DNA of 64,000 nucleotides from Streptomyces sp. CB01881 (GCF_002953255.1 NZ_CP026498.1:6064349-6128348); one strand, 5' to 3'. Counted from the stretch's first letter, positions 47,665 to 56,242 are shown. The notes: generated by a model from the letters alone, not told the origin. Numbers and translations: made by a program.

Positions 47665-47692
47665 GTTGTCCCGCGCTCGCTGGCAGTAGGCT
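47665..47692 (+). promoter_or_regulatory. candidate promoter of the XRE gene
   Basis: GTTGTC at 47665-47670 and TAGGCT at 47687-47692 with a 16-base spacer. The predicted leader is about 25 bases before GTG 47723. Confidence 0.4.
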
Positions 47693-47722
47693 CGCGGTCA
47701 CTGTCGATGATGGGATTGGCCC

Positions 47723-49036
47723 GTGGACGACCTGATCCGGCACCCCCTCGCCTTCGCGCGCGAACTGCGCGGCTGGTCACAGGGCGACCTCGTCGCCCGA
47801 CTCGACCGGACCGCCCGCCGCCACGGACTTCGCTCCGGCGCTGACAAGACCGCCGTCAGCCGGTGGGAGAACTGGCGCAAGACTCCGAGCCTCGACACCC
47901 AGCTCCTGCTCGCCGAAGCCTTCGACGTTCCGGTCTCCGACACGGAGGCGTACGGCTGGCCCTACTGGTTGCCCGGACGCGACGAACCGCTGCCGCTGGG
48001 GGCCGGCTACAACGTTCAAGCACTCCGAGATGCCCAGAGAGCCACCATGGACCGCCGCAGCTTCATGACTTACAGCGCCATCTCACTGGCCGGCCTTGCC
48101 GCCCAGTGGGCCGCGATCGAGCCCAATCGGCTCGCCTCAGCCCTCGACGGCCAGCAGGTGGACACCGAACTCGTGGACTGGCTGGAGGACACCAGTGGGA
48201 GGCTGGCTGCCCTGCCCACCGAACAACGCCAGCACACCATCCGGCTGATGGATGCCCACCTCGCCACAGTCACGGACCTGATCGAGGACGGGCGATACAG
48301 CGAGAGTGCCGGCCAGAGGCTCCACCTGCTGGCTGCCTCCCTCGCCGCCACCTGTGGCTGGCACCGGTTCGACCAAGGCCAGCACTGGGCAGCCGGAAAG
48401 CTGTGGGGCGCGGCCCTCCAGTCGGCGCACGCCGCCGGTGACCGCGACCTCGGCGCCGGAGTGCTGTCCGACTTCGCCTATCAGTCGAATTGGATGGGCA
48501 GACCCAAGGTCTCAGTGGACCAGCTCGGATACGCGCTGTCCGGCACCGGGCATCCAACCGCCCGGTCCTTGCTGTTCCTGCGCCGGGCCAGGGCCCACGC
48601 AGCCCTGGGCGACCGCTCCGCCTGCCACCGCGACCTGTCGGATGCCGAGGCCGCCCTCGCTGTGGAGGCTGCCGACCCGGCCCCGGGCTGGTGCTCGTGG
48701 ATGGGCCCGGCCGACCTCGCCGTGGACTCCGGCCAGTGCCTTCTTGATCTCGGCCGCACCGGCGAGGCCCACACGCTGATGGCCGAAGGCCTCGCACTGC
48801 TGCCCCGAGCCAGAGACAAGACGCGCGGGATCTTCCTGACCTACCAGGCCAAGGGGTACCTCCAGTCGAACGAAATCGAGCAGGCGCTCGCCGTCACCAC
48901 CGAATCGCTCGACCTTGCCGTGCGCATCGGCGCCCCACGGTGCGTCGCCCTCATCCGCGAGCTTGCTCCAGCTTTCAAGCCCTACCGCAACGTGGACGGC
49001 GTCCCGGAGCTCCTGGAGCGTCTGAAGGCCAGCTGA
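47723..49036 (+). CDS. XRE-type regulator with TPR-like C-terminus
   Basis: A 437-residue regulator. The N-terminal HTH (FARELRGWSQGDLVARLDRTARRHGLRSGADKTAVSRWENWRKTP, about 10-55) is followed by a hydrophobic SFMTYSAISLAGLAAQWAA stretch and a helical-repeat region (about 130-430). Large XRE/TPR regulators of this kind are common beside streptomycete biosynthetic or Nudix genes. Start GTG 47723. It likely controls the divergent oxidoreductase operon. GC and codon use are slightly lower than in the core genes. Confidence 0.82.
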   Translation: MDDLIRHPLAFARELRGWSQGDLVARLDRTARRHGLRSGADKTAVSRWENWRKTPSLDTQLLLAEAFDVPVSDTEAYGWPYWLPGRDEPLPLGAGYNVQALRDAQRATMDRRSFMTYSAISLAGLAAQWAAIEPNRLASALDGQQVDTELVDWLEDTSGRLAALPTEQRQHTIRLMDAHLATVTDLIEDGRYSESAGQRLHLLAASLAATCGWHRFDQGQHWAAGKLWGAALQSAHAAGDRDLGAGVLSDFAYQSNWMGRPKVSVDQLGYALSGTGHPTARSLLFLRRARAHAALGDRSACHRDLSDAEAALAVEAADPAPGWCSWMGPADLAVDSGQCLLDLGRTGEAHTLMAEGLALLPRARDKTRGIFLTYQAKGYLQSNEIEQALAVTTESLDLAVRIGAPRCVALIRELAPAFKPYRNVDGVPELLERLKAS

Positions 49037-49215
49037 GCCGGGGTCGCATGACCGCCGTTGGCTCCGAACTCGGACGGTGAGGCGCTGCGCGACGGTGGCT
49101 GAGAGCGGTGGTTCGCGCGGCGAGGCCCACGCCCGGGGTGGGCGGGGGCCTTCGCGTGGACTGCTCAGCCGGGTATGCGGTGCCGGCCGCGAGTGGGGGT
49201 GGTGCGGTGCCGGCC

Positions 49216-49243
49216 GGGGGTGGGGGTGGTGGGTGGTGGGGGG
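49216..49243 (+). other. G-rich tract with G-quadruplex potential
   Basis: A run of GGGGG, GGGGG, GG, GGG, GG and GGGGGG blocks separated by single T bases on the plus (coding) strand, about 40 bases before the XRE gene at 49285. The 248-base gap 49037-49284 otherwise holds no gene. Confidence 0.6.
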
Positions 49244-49284
49244 AGTTCGGGGCGGGAGACTGCTTCGATACGGAAGGACGATCC

Positions 49285-50145
49285 TTGGCACTCAGGACCC
49301 AAGTCAGCGAGCGGCAGCGCCGGTTCGGCGCAGAACTGAGGCGGCTCCGCGAAGCGGCTGACATGGCCGTCAAGGACGCCGGCGCACTCGTTGGGATGGG
49401 TGGGCCGCAGCTGAGCCACATCGAAGCCGGCCGCACCGGGTTGGATCCGGTGCGGCTGGCTACCTTGCTGGCGTCCTACGGTCACACGGATGAGACCTAT
49501 GCAGCTGCACTCCGGGAGATGGGACTCAGTGACGGCAAGGGCTGGTGGACCAAGTACAAGGGATTCGTCCACCCCTCAGCGCTGGATCTCGCAGAGTCCG
49601 AATCGACCGCGAGGTCCCTCGACAGTTACGAGACCCTCCTGATCCCCGGTCTTCTTCAAGTCCCTCGCTATAGCGAGATCATTCTTGACAACGATGTGAA
49701 GAAGGTCGAGTTCCGCCGCCATCGCCAACGAGCCATAAGCGGCACCGCAGCACTACCGTTCCACGCCGTGATCCACGAAGCAGCTCTGCATTCGCTCTTC
49801 GGCGGCCCCGCTGTGATGAGAGAACAACTGGACTACCTGGTAGCGGTCAGCGAACTCCCTCACGTCACGATTCAGGTCCTGCCGTTCCGCTGCACCGAGT
49901 ACGTATCCACCGATACTTCCTTCATGATTGTGCGCGGCCCGCACAGTGATCTCGACACGGTACTGATGGAGCACCCGGGCGGCTCCGCGTATCTGGGAGA
50001 GCCGGAGGCCGTTGATGCGTACCGTGCGAAGTTCGAGCGCCTCAAGTCCCTCGCACTCCCGGCGCTGGACAACTCCCGTGCCCTGCAATCACGCGTCGAA
50101 CACGACTCGTGGGGATTGATTCAGCACATCCGCTACACGCTCTAA
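49285..50145 (+). CDS. XRE-family regulator with DUF5753
   Basis: A 286-residue regulator: HTH at about 10-65 (FGAELRRLREAADMAVKDAGALVGMGGPQLSHIEAGRTG), then DUF5753 (YETLLIPGLLQVPRYSEIIL, FHAVIHEAALHSLFGG, VTIQVLPF, TSFMIVRGP). TTG 49285 is chosen because GGAAGGA lies six bases upstream; a longer frame runs through the Gly-rich tract and is unlikely. It pairs with the DUF397 gene 11 bases downstream, a recurrent streptomycete regulator/partner module. Confidence 0.9.
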   Translation: MALRTQVSERQRRFGAELRRLREAADMAVKDAGALVGMGGPQLSHIEAGRTGLDPVRLATLLASYGHTDETYAAALREMGLSDGKGWWTKYKGFVHPSALDLAESESTARSLDSYETLLIPGLLQVPRYSEIILDNDVKKVEFRRHRQRAISGTAALPFHAVIHEAALHSLFGGPAVMREQLDYLVAVSELPHVTIQVLPFRCTEYVSTDTSFMIVRGPHSDLDTVLMEHPGGSAYLGEPEAVDAYRAKFERLKSLALPALDNSRALQSRVEHDSWGLIQHIRYTL

Positions 50146-50156
50146 GGGAGACGATC

Positions 50157-50360
50157 ATGGCTCAGCTCAACTGGCAGAAATCAAGCTTCAGTGGCGACCA
50201 GGCCAACTGCGTCGAGGTCCGCAACCTCGACGGGCAGGTCGAACTCCGCGAGTCCGACTGCGGCGACATCATCGTCCGCACCACCCCCACCAAGTTCGCC
50301 AGGCTCCTCCAGGGCGTCAAGGCCGGCGAGTTCGACCACCACGCCGCCCCGCTCCACTGA
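50157..50360 (+). CDS. DUF397 protein
   Basis: A 67-residue DUF397 protein (MAQLNWQKSSFSGDQANCVEVRNLDG, then IIVRTTPTKFARLLQGVKAGEFD). AGGGAGA lies before ATG 50157. These small proteins pair with XRE/DUF5753 regulators and are thought to antagonise them, in developmental or toxin-antitoxin-like control. It ends before a strong terminator. Confidence 0.92.
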   Translation: MAQLNWQKSSFSGDQANCVEVRNLDGQVELRESDCGDIIVRTTPTKFARLLQGVKAGEFDHHAAPLH

Positions 50361-50370
50361 GATCAACGCC

Positions 50371-50405
50371 GGAGTGGGAAGTCAGCCGATCCGACTTCCC
50401 ACTCC
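50371..50405 (+). terminator. hairpin terminator after DUF397
   Basis: A perfect 13-bp stem GGAGTGGGAAGTC with its complement and a 9-base loop, 10 bases after the stop. Confidence 0.8.
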
Positions 50406-50531
50406 TCAGACACTCGCCCCATGACACCAGTGCACCCACCCACGTCCCGATCGTTGGACGCGGTCAGGCAACGCAGCCTCCGGAAGGCGGCGAGTTCGGC
50501 TCCCGCGCCACCCCGTCCCCCTGAAATCCTG

Positions 50532-50564
50532 CGGCCCCTTGCTCAAGCCTTGAGCAAGGGGCCG
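50532..50564 (-). terminator. hairpin terminator of the kinase-like gene
   Basis: A perfect 15-bp stem (CGGCCCCTTGCTCAA with its complement) with a 3-base loop, about 20 bases beyond the stop of the minus-strand kinase-like gene. Confidence 0.75.
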
Positions 50565-50583
50565 CCTTGGAACTCTCAGCCAT

Positions 50584-51468
50584 CTACAGGGAGTCCAGGC
50601 ACTCGGCGAGCTGGGTGGCCGTCGGCCGGTTGCGCGGCTGGGGGTCGAGCGCCGGGGTGAGTGCGTCCAACAGTTCGGGCCACGCCGCCCCTCGCCTATC
50701 AAGGGGCACCGCACCCGCGCCGATTGCGGCCCGCAGTTCTGCCTGAGTCGCGGCTTGCGGACCCACCCCAGCCGCCGAGTAGTCGAGCGGCCAACGTCCT
50801 GTGGCCGCCGTCCACAACGATGCCGCGAGTGCGTACACATCGCTCGCGTACGTCGGCACCGCAGGACGACCGAGGGCGAGCATTGCAGCGAGCTCGGGAG
50901 CCTCCGGGTGAGCCATACCGCCTGCGAACTCACCGTTCAATTCCGTCTCCGGCAGCGGGCGCGGCCCCTGCGCGTTCGCGAAGTCGATCAGCTGGGCCCC
51001 ATCGGCCGTGTGGATGCAGTGCGCTGCCTGGAGGTCGGCGTGCACCCATCCCAGGTGGTGCAGATCGGCAACCGCCCGGCAGAACTGCGCACCGCCGTCG
51101 AGCATCCCGCGCCGCGCCTCGGCTCCCGCCACGCTGTCTCTGCGTGCGGCGCCGAACAGCTCCCATGTTGACGGGCCCCCGAACCACGGCGTGACGGTGA
51201 AGCCGTCACCGTCGATCAGCCGTGTCCGGGCAGAGCGGGACTGGCGGGCGATGGCACGCAGAACGGCGAGTTCACGGCGAGAGGCGAGCGCCTGACGTTC
51301 ATCGCCGGAAGTGGCGATCTTGACGGCGAGCGATTGCCCCACCCACGCATCAGGACCACCCGCAGCCGTCACCCGCCAGACCTGGACGCCCCGCCGGTCT
51401 GTGATCCGCTCGGCCCCGGTGAGGGGACCGGTGTACTTCTCCACCAGTTCCCGGATCCCGTCGATCAA
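50584..51468 (-). CDS. atypical protein-kinase-like protein
   Basis: A 294-residue protein with a kinase fold. VAIK-type lysine K50 (SLAVKIAT), helix-C Glu E66, catalytic-loop HADLQAAH (143-150), LIDFAN (161-165, where DFG would be) and a C-lobe YASDVYALAASLWTAATGRWP. The catalytic Asp145 and metal Asp162 are kept, but the loop Asn is His150 and DFG is DFA. TTG 51468 is the start, with GGAGGAG upstream. It may be a weak kinase or a phosphotransferase/pseudokinase. It follows the frameshifted gene at 51579 on the same strand. Confidence 0.72.
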   Translation of the reverse strand: MIDGIRELVEKYTGPLTGAERITDRRGVQVWRVTAAGGPDAWVGQSLAVKIATSGDERQALASRRELAVLRAIARQSRSARTRLIDGDGFTVTPWFGGPSTWELFGAARRDSVAGAEARRGMLDGGAQFCRAVADLHHLGWVHADLQAAHCIHTADGAQLIDFANAQGPRPLPETELNGEFAGGMAHPEAPELAAMLALGRPAVPTYASDVYALAASLWTAATGRWPLDYSAAGVGPQAATQAELRAAIGAGAVPLDRRGAAWPELLDALTPALDPQPRNRPTATQLAECLDSL

Positions 51469-51578
51469 CTCAGCTCCTCCTGGGAAAGGCCGGCAGCCCA
51501 CGCTCGAAGTTGCGGCGCGGGGCTGGTGAAGGCGCAGAGCCCCCGCCTGGGGCGAGGGCTCCGTGTGCGCGGCGCTGG

Positions 51579-51979
51579 TCACCTTGCCGGCTCGGCGCAG
51601 ACGTCGTCCCCACCACCGGCCGGGCTGCAGTTCCACGACGCCCACACCTGCCCGGTCTCGCGGTACCGGTTGTGGGCGGCGCTGTCGACGGTGCCGTCCC
51701 CATTGGTGAACCACACCTCCGGCAGCGGCCCGAACGCCTCCTCGTATGCGGCGACCCAGGTGATGTGCCCGGTACCGGCACCCCGCACGTGGGTGAGACG
51801 ACGCCCGGCGTGGACAGTGGTGAACTCCGCGTGCGCGTCGATGTCCTCCGCGAGGCGGTGCCAGGCGGCATCGATCGCGCCCGAGAACATCTCCGGCGCA
51901 CTGTCGCCGGCAGCCAGTTGGCGGCCGGCGATCGTGAAGAACCGCCGAGCTCGACCAGCTCGGTAGTGGTGGTGGTCAT
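51579..51979 (-). pseudogene. conserved hypothetical gene with a single-base frameshift near codon 12
   Basis: GGAGGA lies 4 bases before ATG 51979, which opens MTTTTTELVEL and then leaves the coding frame. The plausible protein continues in another frame as RRFFTIAGRQLAAGDSAPEM...WFTNGDGTVDSAAHNRYRE...WNCSPAGGGDDVCAEPAR to TGA. Restoring one base at the GAGCT-CGGCGG junction gives a continuous ~133-residue protein. Without that, only a start lacking a ribosome binding site (GTG 52010) reaches the main frame. Either a real mutation or a sequencing error. Function unknown; it precedes the kinase-like gene. Confidence 0.55.
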
Positions 51980-52105
51980 GTGCTCCTCCAGGGGCCGGTG
52001 GCTGGAACACGACGCTCCTGGCTACGCTGTGTCTCCAGGAGAGTGTTCTGAGCTACCACGGTGGCGTGGCCCTGTTGGATCGGCCATCAAATTTCTGATG
52101 ATTTC

Positions 52106-52954
52106 TCAGATCCATGTCTGTACCACGGCAAGGAGAAGCCTGCGGGCGTCCGCGTCGTACAGGGCGCTCGGTGCGAGCAGGTCGAAGACCTTGCGGTACT
52201 GCACGACTTCCTCGGGCAGGCTGAGCCGCAGTTCCGCGCTGACGACCTCCACGATCACCTGCTGGTCGTCGAAGATCCAGAAACCGTGCGCAGGGGAGAC
52301 CGGCAGACGCGCACCGAAGGGCACGACGCCCAGCCGGACGGCCGGCAGGGCCGTGGCCGACACCAGGCGTTCGATCTGGGCGCGCATCACCGACGCCGGC
52401 GCGAGGCCGTATCTCAGTGCGGCCTCGGTCAGCAGGATGTGCCAGCGCTTGCGGCCCGGCGAGTACAGCACCTCCTGTCTCGCCAGGCGGGCGGCGACCG
52501 CGGCCTCCGTGTCGGGCGGGCTGTCATTCAGTCGGGCGTGCTCGCGAAACCGGGCGGCGGCGTAGTCGGCCGTCTGCAACAGGCCGGGAACCCAACACGG
52601 CTCGAACACGCGGATGGTGTCCGCCGCCGCCTCGGTCTCGGCCCACGATCGCTGCACGACCGCATGGCCCTCCCGCAGTTGGCGTCGCCATTCCGCGTAC
52701 CGGCTGTCGAGATCCCTCAGCAGTACCAGCAGCTCGCCTGCGGCGCCGGGGCAGCCGCAGGCGGCGGTCCATGCGCGGATGTCATCGGCGGTCGGCGCCT
52801 GGCGGCCGAGCTGGATCTTGGACACCTTGCTCGGCGGCCAGCCCAGCCGCTGCGCCAGCGTGCGGCCGTCGATCTCGGCGGCCGCACGGATCGCACGGAG
52901 GCGTTCACCCAGCTCTTCGCGGGCCTCGTGGACGCCCTGTCGTGCAGTGCTCAA
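52106..52954 (-). CDS. XRE-family regulator with DUF5753
   Basis: A 282-residue regulator: HTH at about 17-65 (ERLRAIRAAAEIDGRTLAQRLGWPPSKVSKIQLGRQAP), then DUF5753 (PCWVPGLLQTADYAAARF, WHILLTEAALRYGLA, VRLGVVPFG, FWIFDDQQVIVEVV). TTG 52954 overlaps the upstream stop as TTGA, a coupling arrangement that supports this start. Its partner gene upstream is DUF6879, as often seen in streptomycetes. Confidence 0.88.
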   Translation of the reverse strand: MSTARQGVHEAREELGERLRAIRAAAEIDGRTLAQRLGWPPSKVSKIQLGRQAPTADDIRAWTAACGCPGAAGELLVLLRDLDSRYAEWRRQLREGHAVVQRSWAETEAAADTIRVFEPCWVPGLLQTADYAAARFREHARLNDSPPDTEAAVAARLARQEVLYSPGRKRWHILLTEAALRYGLAPASVMRAQIERLVSATALPAVRLGVVPFGARLPVSPAHGFWIFDDQQVIVEVVSAELRLSLPEEVVQYRKVFDLLAPSALYDADARRLLLAVVQTWI

Positions 52955-53694
52955 CGCGGAGGATGCTCCTTGACGAACGATCGGTACGGCTGCGCGTGGT
53001 GGAACGCCGCATCCAACCAGCGGGCGTGTTCAACCACCACGACCGGATCGGTGACGATCTCGGCCCCGAGCAGTTCGCCCGCGTCGGTGAAGTGCAGGAC
53101 GGCGAGGGTGTGCGAGTCGAACAACCAGAAGTCCCGGTCGGCAGGCACAGGCTGTTGGCGGTCACGCGATCCAGGTAGCGGATGTCCTCGCCGGCCGCGG
53201 TGTTGCTCTCGGCGAGGTGGAGCTCGTACCGCAAGTAATCGGTCAGCTCGGGCGGCACGACCCGCACCCGGGCCACGGTCTTGCCCACAGCGGTCTGCGC
53301 GCGCATGGTGTCGAGCCACGGGGCGAACCAGCCGAGGTCGACGTCCCCACCGCTCAGGAACTGGTCGAAGGACTCACGCTCGTTCTCGATGTCGTAGATG
53401 GGTGCGGGTCTCCAACCGCCGCGCAGTGTGCGCGAAGCCGGTGAACAGCGCGTCGAACGCCTCGCCGGCGACCAGCTCGGACGCGCGGGGCCTGGCCCTC
53501 GGCGCGAACCGCTCCAGCAGCTCCCGGGGTACTTCGAGAACGTCCTCGTTGTCGGCCAGATCGCGTACGTCGGCGTACGCCTGGTCATCGGGATCGATCT
53601 TCCAACCTTGGACGACAACCGTGTCCCGGTCGGTCTCGTAGACGGCCGGGCATCCGCCTCCACCACTGTTGCTTCCGACGAACCGCAGCCTCAT
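52951..53694 (-). pseudogene. DUF6879 gene fused to a small upstream gene, with two compensating frameshifts
   Basis: Starts at ATG 53694 (strong GGAGGAGG) as a small conserved protein (MRLRFVGSNSGGGGCPAVYE...VPRELLERFAP) and runs without a stop into the DUF6879 N-terminus (FDALFTGFAHTARRLETR). Near 53400 the coding text shifts frame (IYDIENERESFDQFLSG...GEDIRYLDR). Near 53140 it shifts back to the first frame (DFWLFDSHTLAVLHFTDAG...SFVKEHPPR), ending at a TGA that overlaps the regulator start. The first shift looks like one extra base in a C run, the second like one lost base in a C run. Compensating indels mean a gene in decay or sequencing errors. Confidence 0.6.
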
Positions 53695-53783
53695 GGCAGC
53701 CTCCTCCGGATCGTGATTTCTCCAAGTTTCTCCCTCTGCCCTGCGGCGCCGAAACGCCCTATTCAGCCAATCCGGCGACCTGC

Positions 53784-53824
53784 ACGACGGCCCCCTCGCG
53801 CGAACCGCGCGAGGGGGCCGTCGT
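53784..53824 (-). terminator. 19-bp perfect hairpin terminator after the MDR oxidoreductase
   Basis: A perfect 19-bp stem (ACGACGGCCCCCTCGCGCG with its complement) and an AAC loop directly beyond the stop of the minus-strand oxidoreductase gene. Confidence 0.85.
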
Positions 53825-53838
53825 CCTTCCGCCAAGCG

Positions 53839-54837
53839 TCAGTGGCCGACGGTCACCACGATCTTGCCCAGCTGGTTGCCCGCCTCCATGTACCGGTGTG
53901 CCTCCGCGACCTCGGCCAGATCGAAGACCCTGTCCACCACCGGCGTGAACGCCCCGCTGCGCAGCCCCGAGGCGACGAACGCCTCCGCCCGGCGCAGGCG
54001 TTCACCATCCCTGGTGATCTCGTGCAGCGTGTACGTGCGCATGTTCAGCGCCGGCATGCCGAGTTCGAACCCCGGGTAGGGCGTCGGCTCGCCGCTGAGC
54101 GCGCCGTACAGGAACAGGGTGCCGCCGGAGGCGACCGCCCTGGCCAGGTCGAGCACGCCGCGGCCGGCCACGGCGTCGAAGACGAACTCGGCACCCCGCC
54201 CGCCGGTCAGTTCGCGCACGCGGTCGACGACGGACTCCTCCTCGGTGACGATCACCGCGGCGGCGCCCGCCTTGAGCAGGGCCTCCCGTTTGGCCTGCGT
54301 CCGGGTGGTGGCGATGGGCACCGCCCCCACCCGGTGGGCGAGTTGGATCGCGGCCAGGCCGACGCTGCTGGAGGCGGCGGTGATCACCACGGTGTCCCCG
54401 GCACGCATGCCGCCCACGTCGACCAGTGCGCCGTAGGCGGTCAGGTACGGCATCCAGACCGCCGCGCCCGTCACCGCGTCGAGCCCCTCGGGACGGTGGA
54501 CCACCGCCGCCGCCGGAACGACCGCGCGCTCGGCGTAGACGCCGTAGTCGTTCATCGAGAACGCGGGCACCACGCTGACCGCCTGGCCGGGCTCGAAGCC
54601 GGCCGCGTCCGGGCCGACCGCCTCGACCACACCCGCGGCCTCGGAGCCGAGCCGGGCGGGGAACTCCCGGACCGGCTCGATGTAGACGCCGCTGCGGAAC
54701 ATCACCTCGGCCCGATTGAGCCCGATCGCGTCCACCCGGATCAGCAGCTCGCCGGGGCCGGGCGCGCCGGCCTCCGCGTCCTCCAGCCGCAGCACCTCCG
54801 GCCCGCCGTGTTCGTGGAACCGCACCGTCCTGGCCAT
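53839..54837 (-). CDS. zinc-type/quinone MDR-family oxidoreductase
   Basis: A 332-residue medium-chain dehydrogenase of the quinone-oxidoreductase branch: FHEHGGPEVLRLEDAE, IGLNRAEVMFRSGVY, LGSEAAGVVEAVGPDA, cofactor loop ITAASSSVGLAAIQLAHRVGA and a C-terminal HRYMEAGNQLGKIVV. No cysteine cluster for zinc is seen, so it is probably zinc-free and NADPH-dependent. ATG 54837 has AAGGGG upstream. Divergent from, and likely repressed by, the ArsR protein. Confidence 0.9.
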   Translation of the reverse strand: MARTVRFHEHGGPEVLRLEDAEAGAPGPGELLIRVDAIGLNRAEVMFRSGVYIEPVREFPARLGSEAAGVVEAVGPDAAGFEPGQAVSVVPAFSMNDYGVYAERAVVPAAAVVHRPEGLDAVTGAAVWMPYLTAYGALVDVGGMRAGDTVVITAASSSVGLAAIQLAHRVGAVPIATTRTQAKREALLKAGAAAVIVTEEESVVDRVRELTGGRGAEFVFDAVAGRGVLDLARAVASGGTLFLYGALSGEPTPYPGFELGMPALNMRTYTLHEITRDGERLRRAEAFVASGLRSGAFTPVVDRVFDLAEVAEAHRYMEAGNQLGKIVVTVGH

Positions 54838-54916
54838 CGCGCCCGCCCCTTCCGATCGCTGACGGCGGCCCGGGAACCGTCGACCGCCGCAGATCACTGA
54901 ACCTGAAAGTACGTCA

Positions 54917-54950
54917 GCTGTCAAACTTCGATGGCTGTCGTACTTCGATG
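54917..54950. promoter_or_regulatory. tandem 17-base operator between MDR and ArsR genes
   Basis: Two abutting direct repeats GCTGTCNNACTTCGATG (54917-54933 and 54934-54950, 15 of 17 identical) lie between the divergent starts. TACTCT at 54958-54963 is a possible -10 for the ArsR gene, so binding would cover its -35 region. Confidence 0.5.
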
Positions 54951-55004
54951 CAGGCCGTACTCTGGCCACCCTCGTACGACGAGCCCCGGAGATCGGAGAG
55001 AGAG

Positions 55005-55346
55005 ATGGCGACCACACGGCGCAGCGGACAGCGGGACCGCACCCCGCCCCACCCGGACCTCCGGGAGGTCACCCTCCAGCAGGTCCTGGAGGCCGTGGTC
55101 GACCCGGTGCGCCGCCTGATCGTCGGCGGGCTGTACGCCGCCGGCGAGGACCTCGCCTGCGGCACGATCGAGCTGCCGGTCAGCAAGTCCACCGCCACCC
55201 ACCACTTCCACGTGCTGCGCGAGGCCGGGCTCATCCGGCAGTACTACGTCGGCACCTCGCGGATGAACGCGCTGCGCCGGGAGGAGTTCGAGGAGGCGTT
55301 CCCGGGGCTGCTGCGCGCGCTGATGGCCGCGCACGAGCTGGGCTGA
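55005..55346 (+). CDS. ArsR-family transcriptional regulator
   Basis: A 113-residue winged-helix protein: VLEAVVDPVRRLIVGGLY, CGTIELPVSKSTATHHFHVLREAGLIRQYYVGTSRMNALRREEF. The recognition helix is KSTATHHFHVLREAG. No metal-binding Cys pair of the ArsR/SmtB type is obvious, so it is probably a non-metal member. ATG 55005 has GGAGAG upstream. Divergent from the MDR gene. Confidence 0.9.
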   Translation: MATTRRSGQRDRTPPHPDLREVTLQQVLEAVVDPVRRLIVGGLYAAGEDLACGTIELPVSKSTATHHFHVLREAGLIRQYYVGTSRMNALRREEFEEAFPGLLRALMAAHELG

Positions 55347-55355
55347 GCCGCCCCC

Positions 55356-56150
55356 TCACCGGCCCCCGGCGTAGCGGGCCGGCGAGAGGCCCACCGCCGC
55401 CGTGAAGTCGCGGGTGAAGTGGGCCTGGTCGGCGTACCCGAGCTCGGCGGCCAGCGCGGCCCAGTCCACGTCCGCCCCCCGGTCGGCGCGCCGGGCGGCC
55501 TCGTGCAGCCGGGCCCGCCGCAGCACCCACTTGGGCGCCGCGCCGACGTACTCGGCGAAGAGGCGCTGCACCTGGCGGACGGTGACGCCGAACTCGACGG
55601 CCAGCTCGTCGACGCGGCGCAGGTCCGGCGAGCCGGTGACGCGCTCGACCATCGCAGCGGCGAGCTCCGCCTGACGGTCCGCCACCGGGGCGGGCAGCCG
55701 GGCGAGCAGGAAGGCGTCCACCAGTGCGGCCGGCTCCGGAGCGCCGGACAGCACCTGCTCGTTGAGCAGGTCGACGGCGGGTCCGAAGATCCCTGCCGCC
55801 GGCACCGACCGGTCGGCGAGCCCGGCCACCGGGCGGTCGGTGAACGGGCGGAAGCCGCCCGGCCGGAACTTGACCCCCAGCACGTGCCCCGCGCCCTCCA
55901 GCCGGCGTACGAACAGCGACCGGTCGACCCCGTAGACGCGCGCCCGCGGGGCCTCGAACACCAGGTGGACGTTGGGGTGGGCGAGCACCTTCTGCTCGTG
56001 GGCGGGCAGCCCGCGGCGGTCCCACCGGACCAGCCAGTAGAACTCGACCAGGCGCGCCAGCCCGGGGGCGGGCCCGTACCGGTCCAGGTGGACCACGCCC
56101 GCCGCCCGTCCGGGGTGGAGCACCCCGCGGCCGAGATCAGGACCGTTCAT
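55356..56150 (-). CDS. AraC-family transcriptional regulator
   Basis: A 264-residue regulator. The N-terminal domain resembles DUF6597 (VEFYWLVRWD, HPNVHLVFEAP, GVKFRPGGFRPFTDRPVA) and the C-terminal AraC HTH is at about 170-260 (VDELAVEFGVTVRQVQRLFAEYVGAAPKWVLRRARLHEA, AAELGYADQAHFTRDFTAAVGLSPARY). It is probably leaderless (TAGCCT six bases before the ATG). Divergent from the TIGR03086 gene, its probable target. Confidence 0.9.
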   Translation of the reverse strand: MNGPDLGRGVLHPGRAAGVVHLDRYGPAPGLARLVEFYWLVRWDRRGLPAHEQKVLAHPNVHLVFEAPRARVYGVDRSLFVRRLEGAGHVLGVKFRPGGFRPFTDRPVAGLADRSVPAAGIFGPAVDLLNEQVLSGAPEPAALVDAFLLARLPAPVADRQAELAAAMVERVTGSPDLRRVDELAVEFGVTVRQVQRLFAEYVGAAPKWVLRRARLHEAARRADRGADVDWAALAAELGYADQAHFTRDFTAAVGLSPARYAGGR

Positions 56151-56242
56151 GCCGCCAGGCTAGGACGTGCCTCCCACAGGACGGTCCCCCGCCGTCGCGT
56201 TTCTTCAAGACCAGGCGCCGCCACCCGGCGCAGGATCGGGCC

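Noticed and set aside
53784-53824. Terminal inverted repeat of an insertion sequence
   Set aside because: No transposase or second copy in the window; position and loop fit a terminator.
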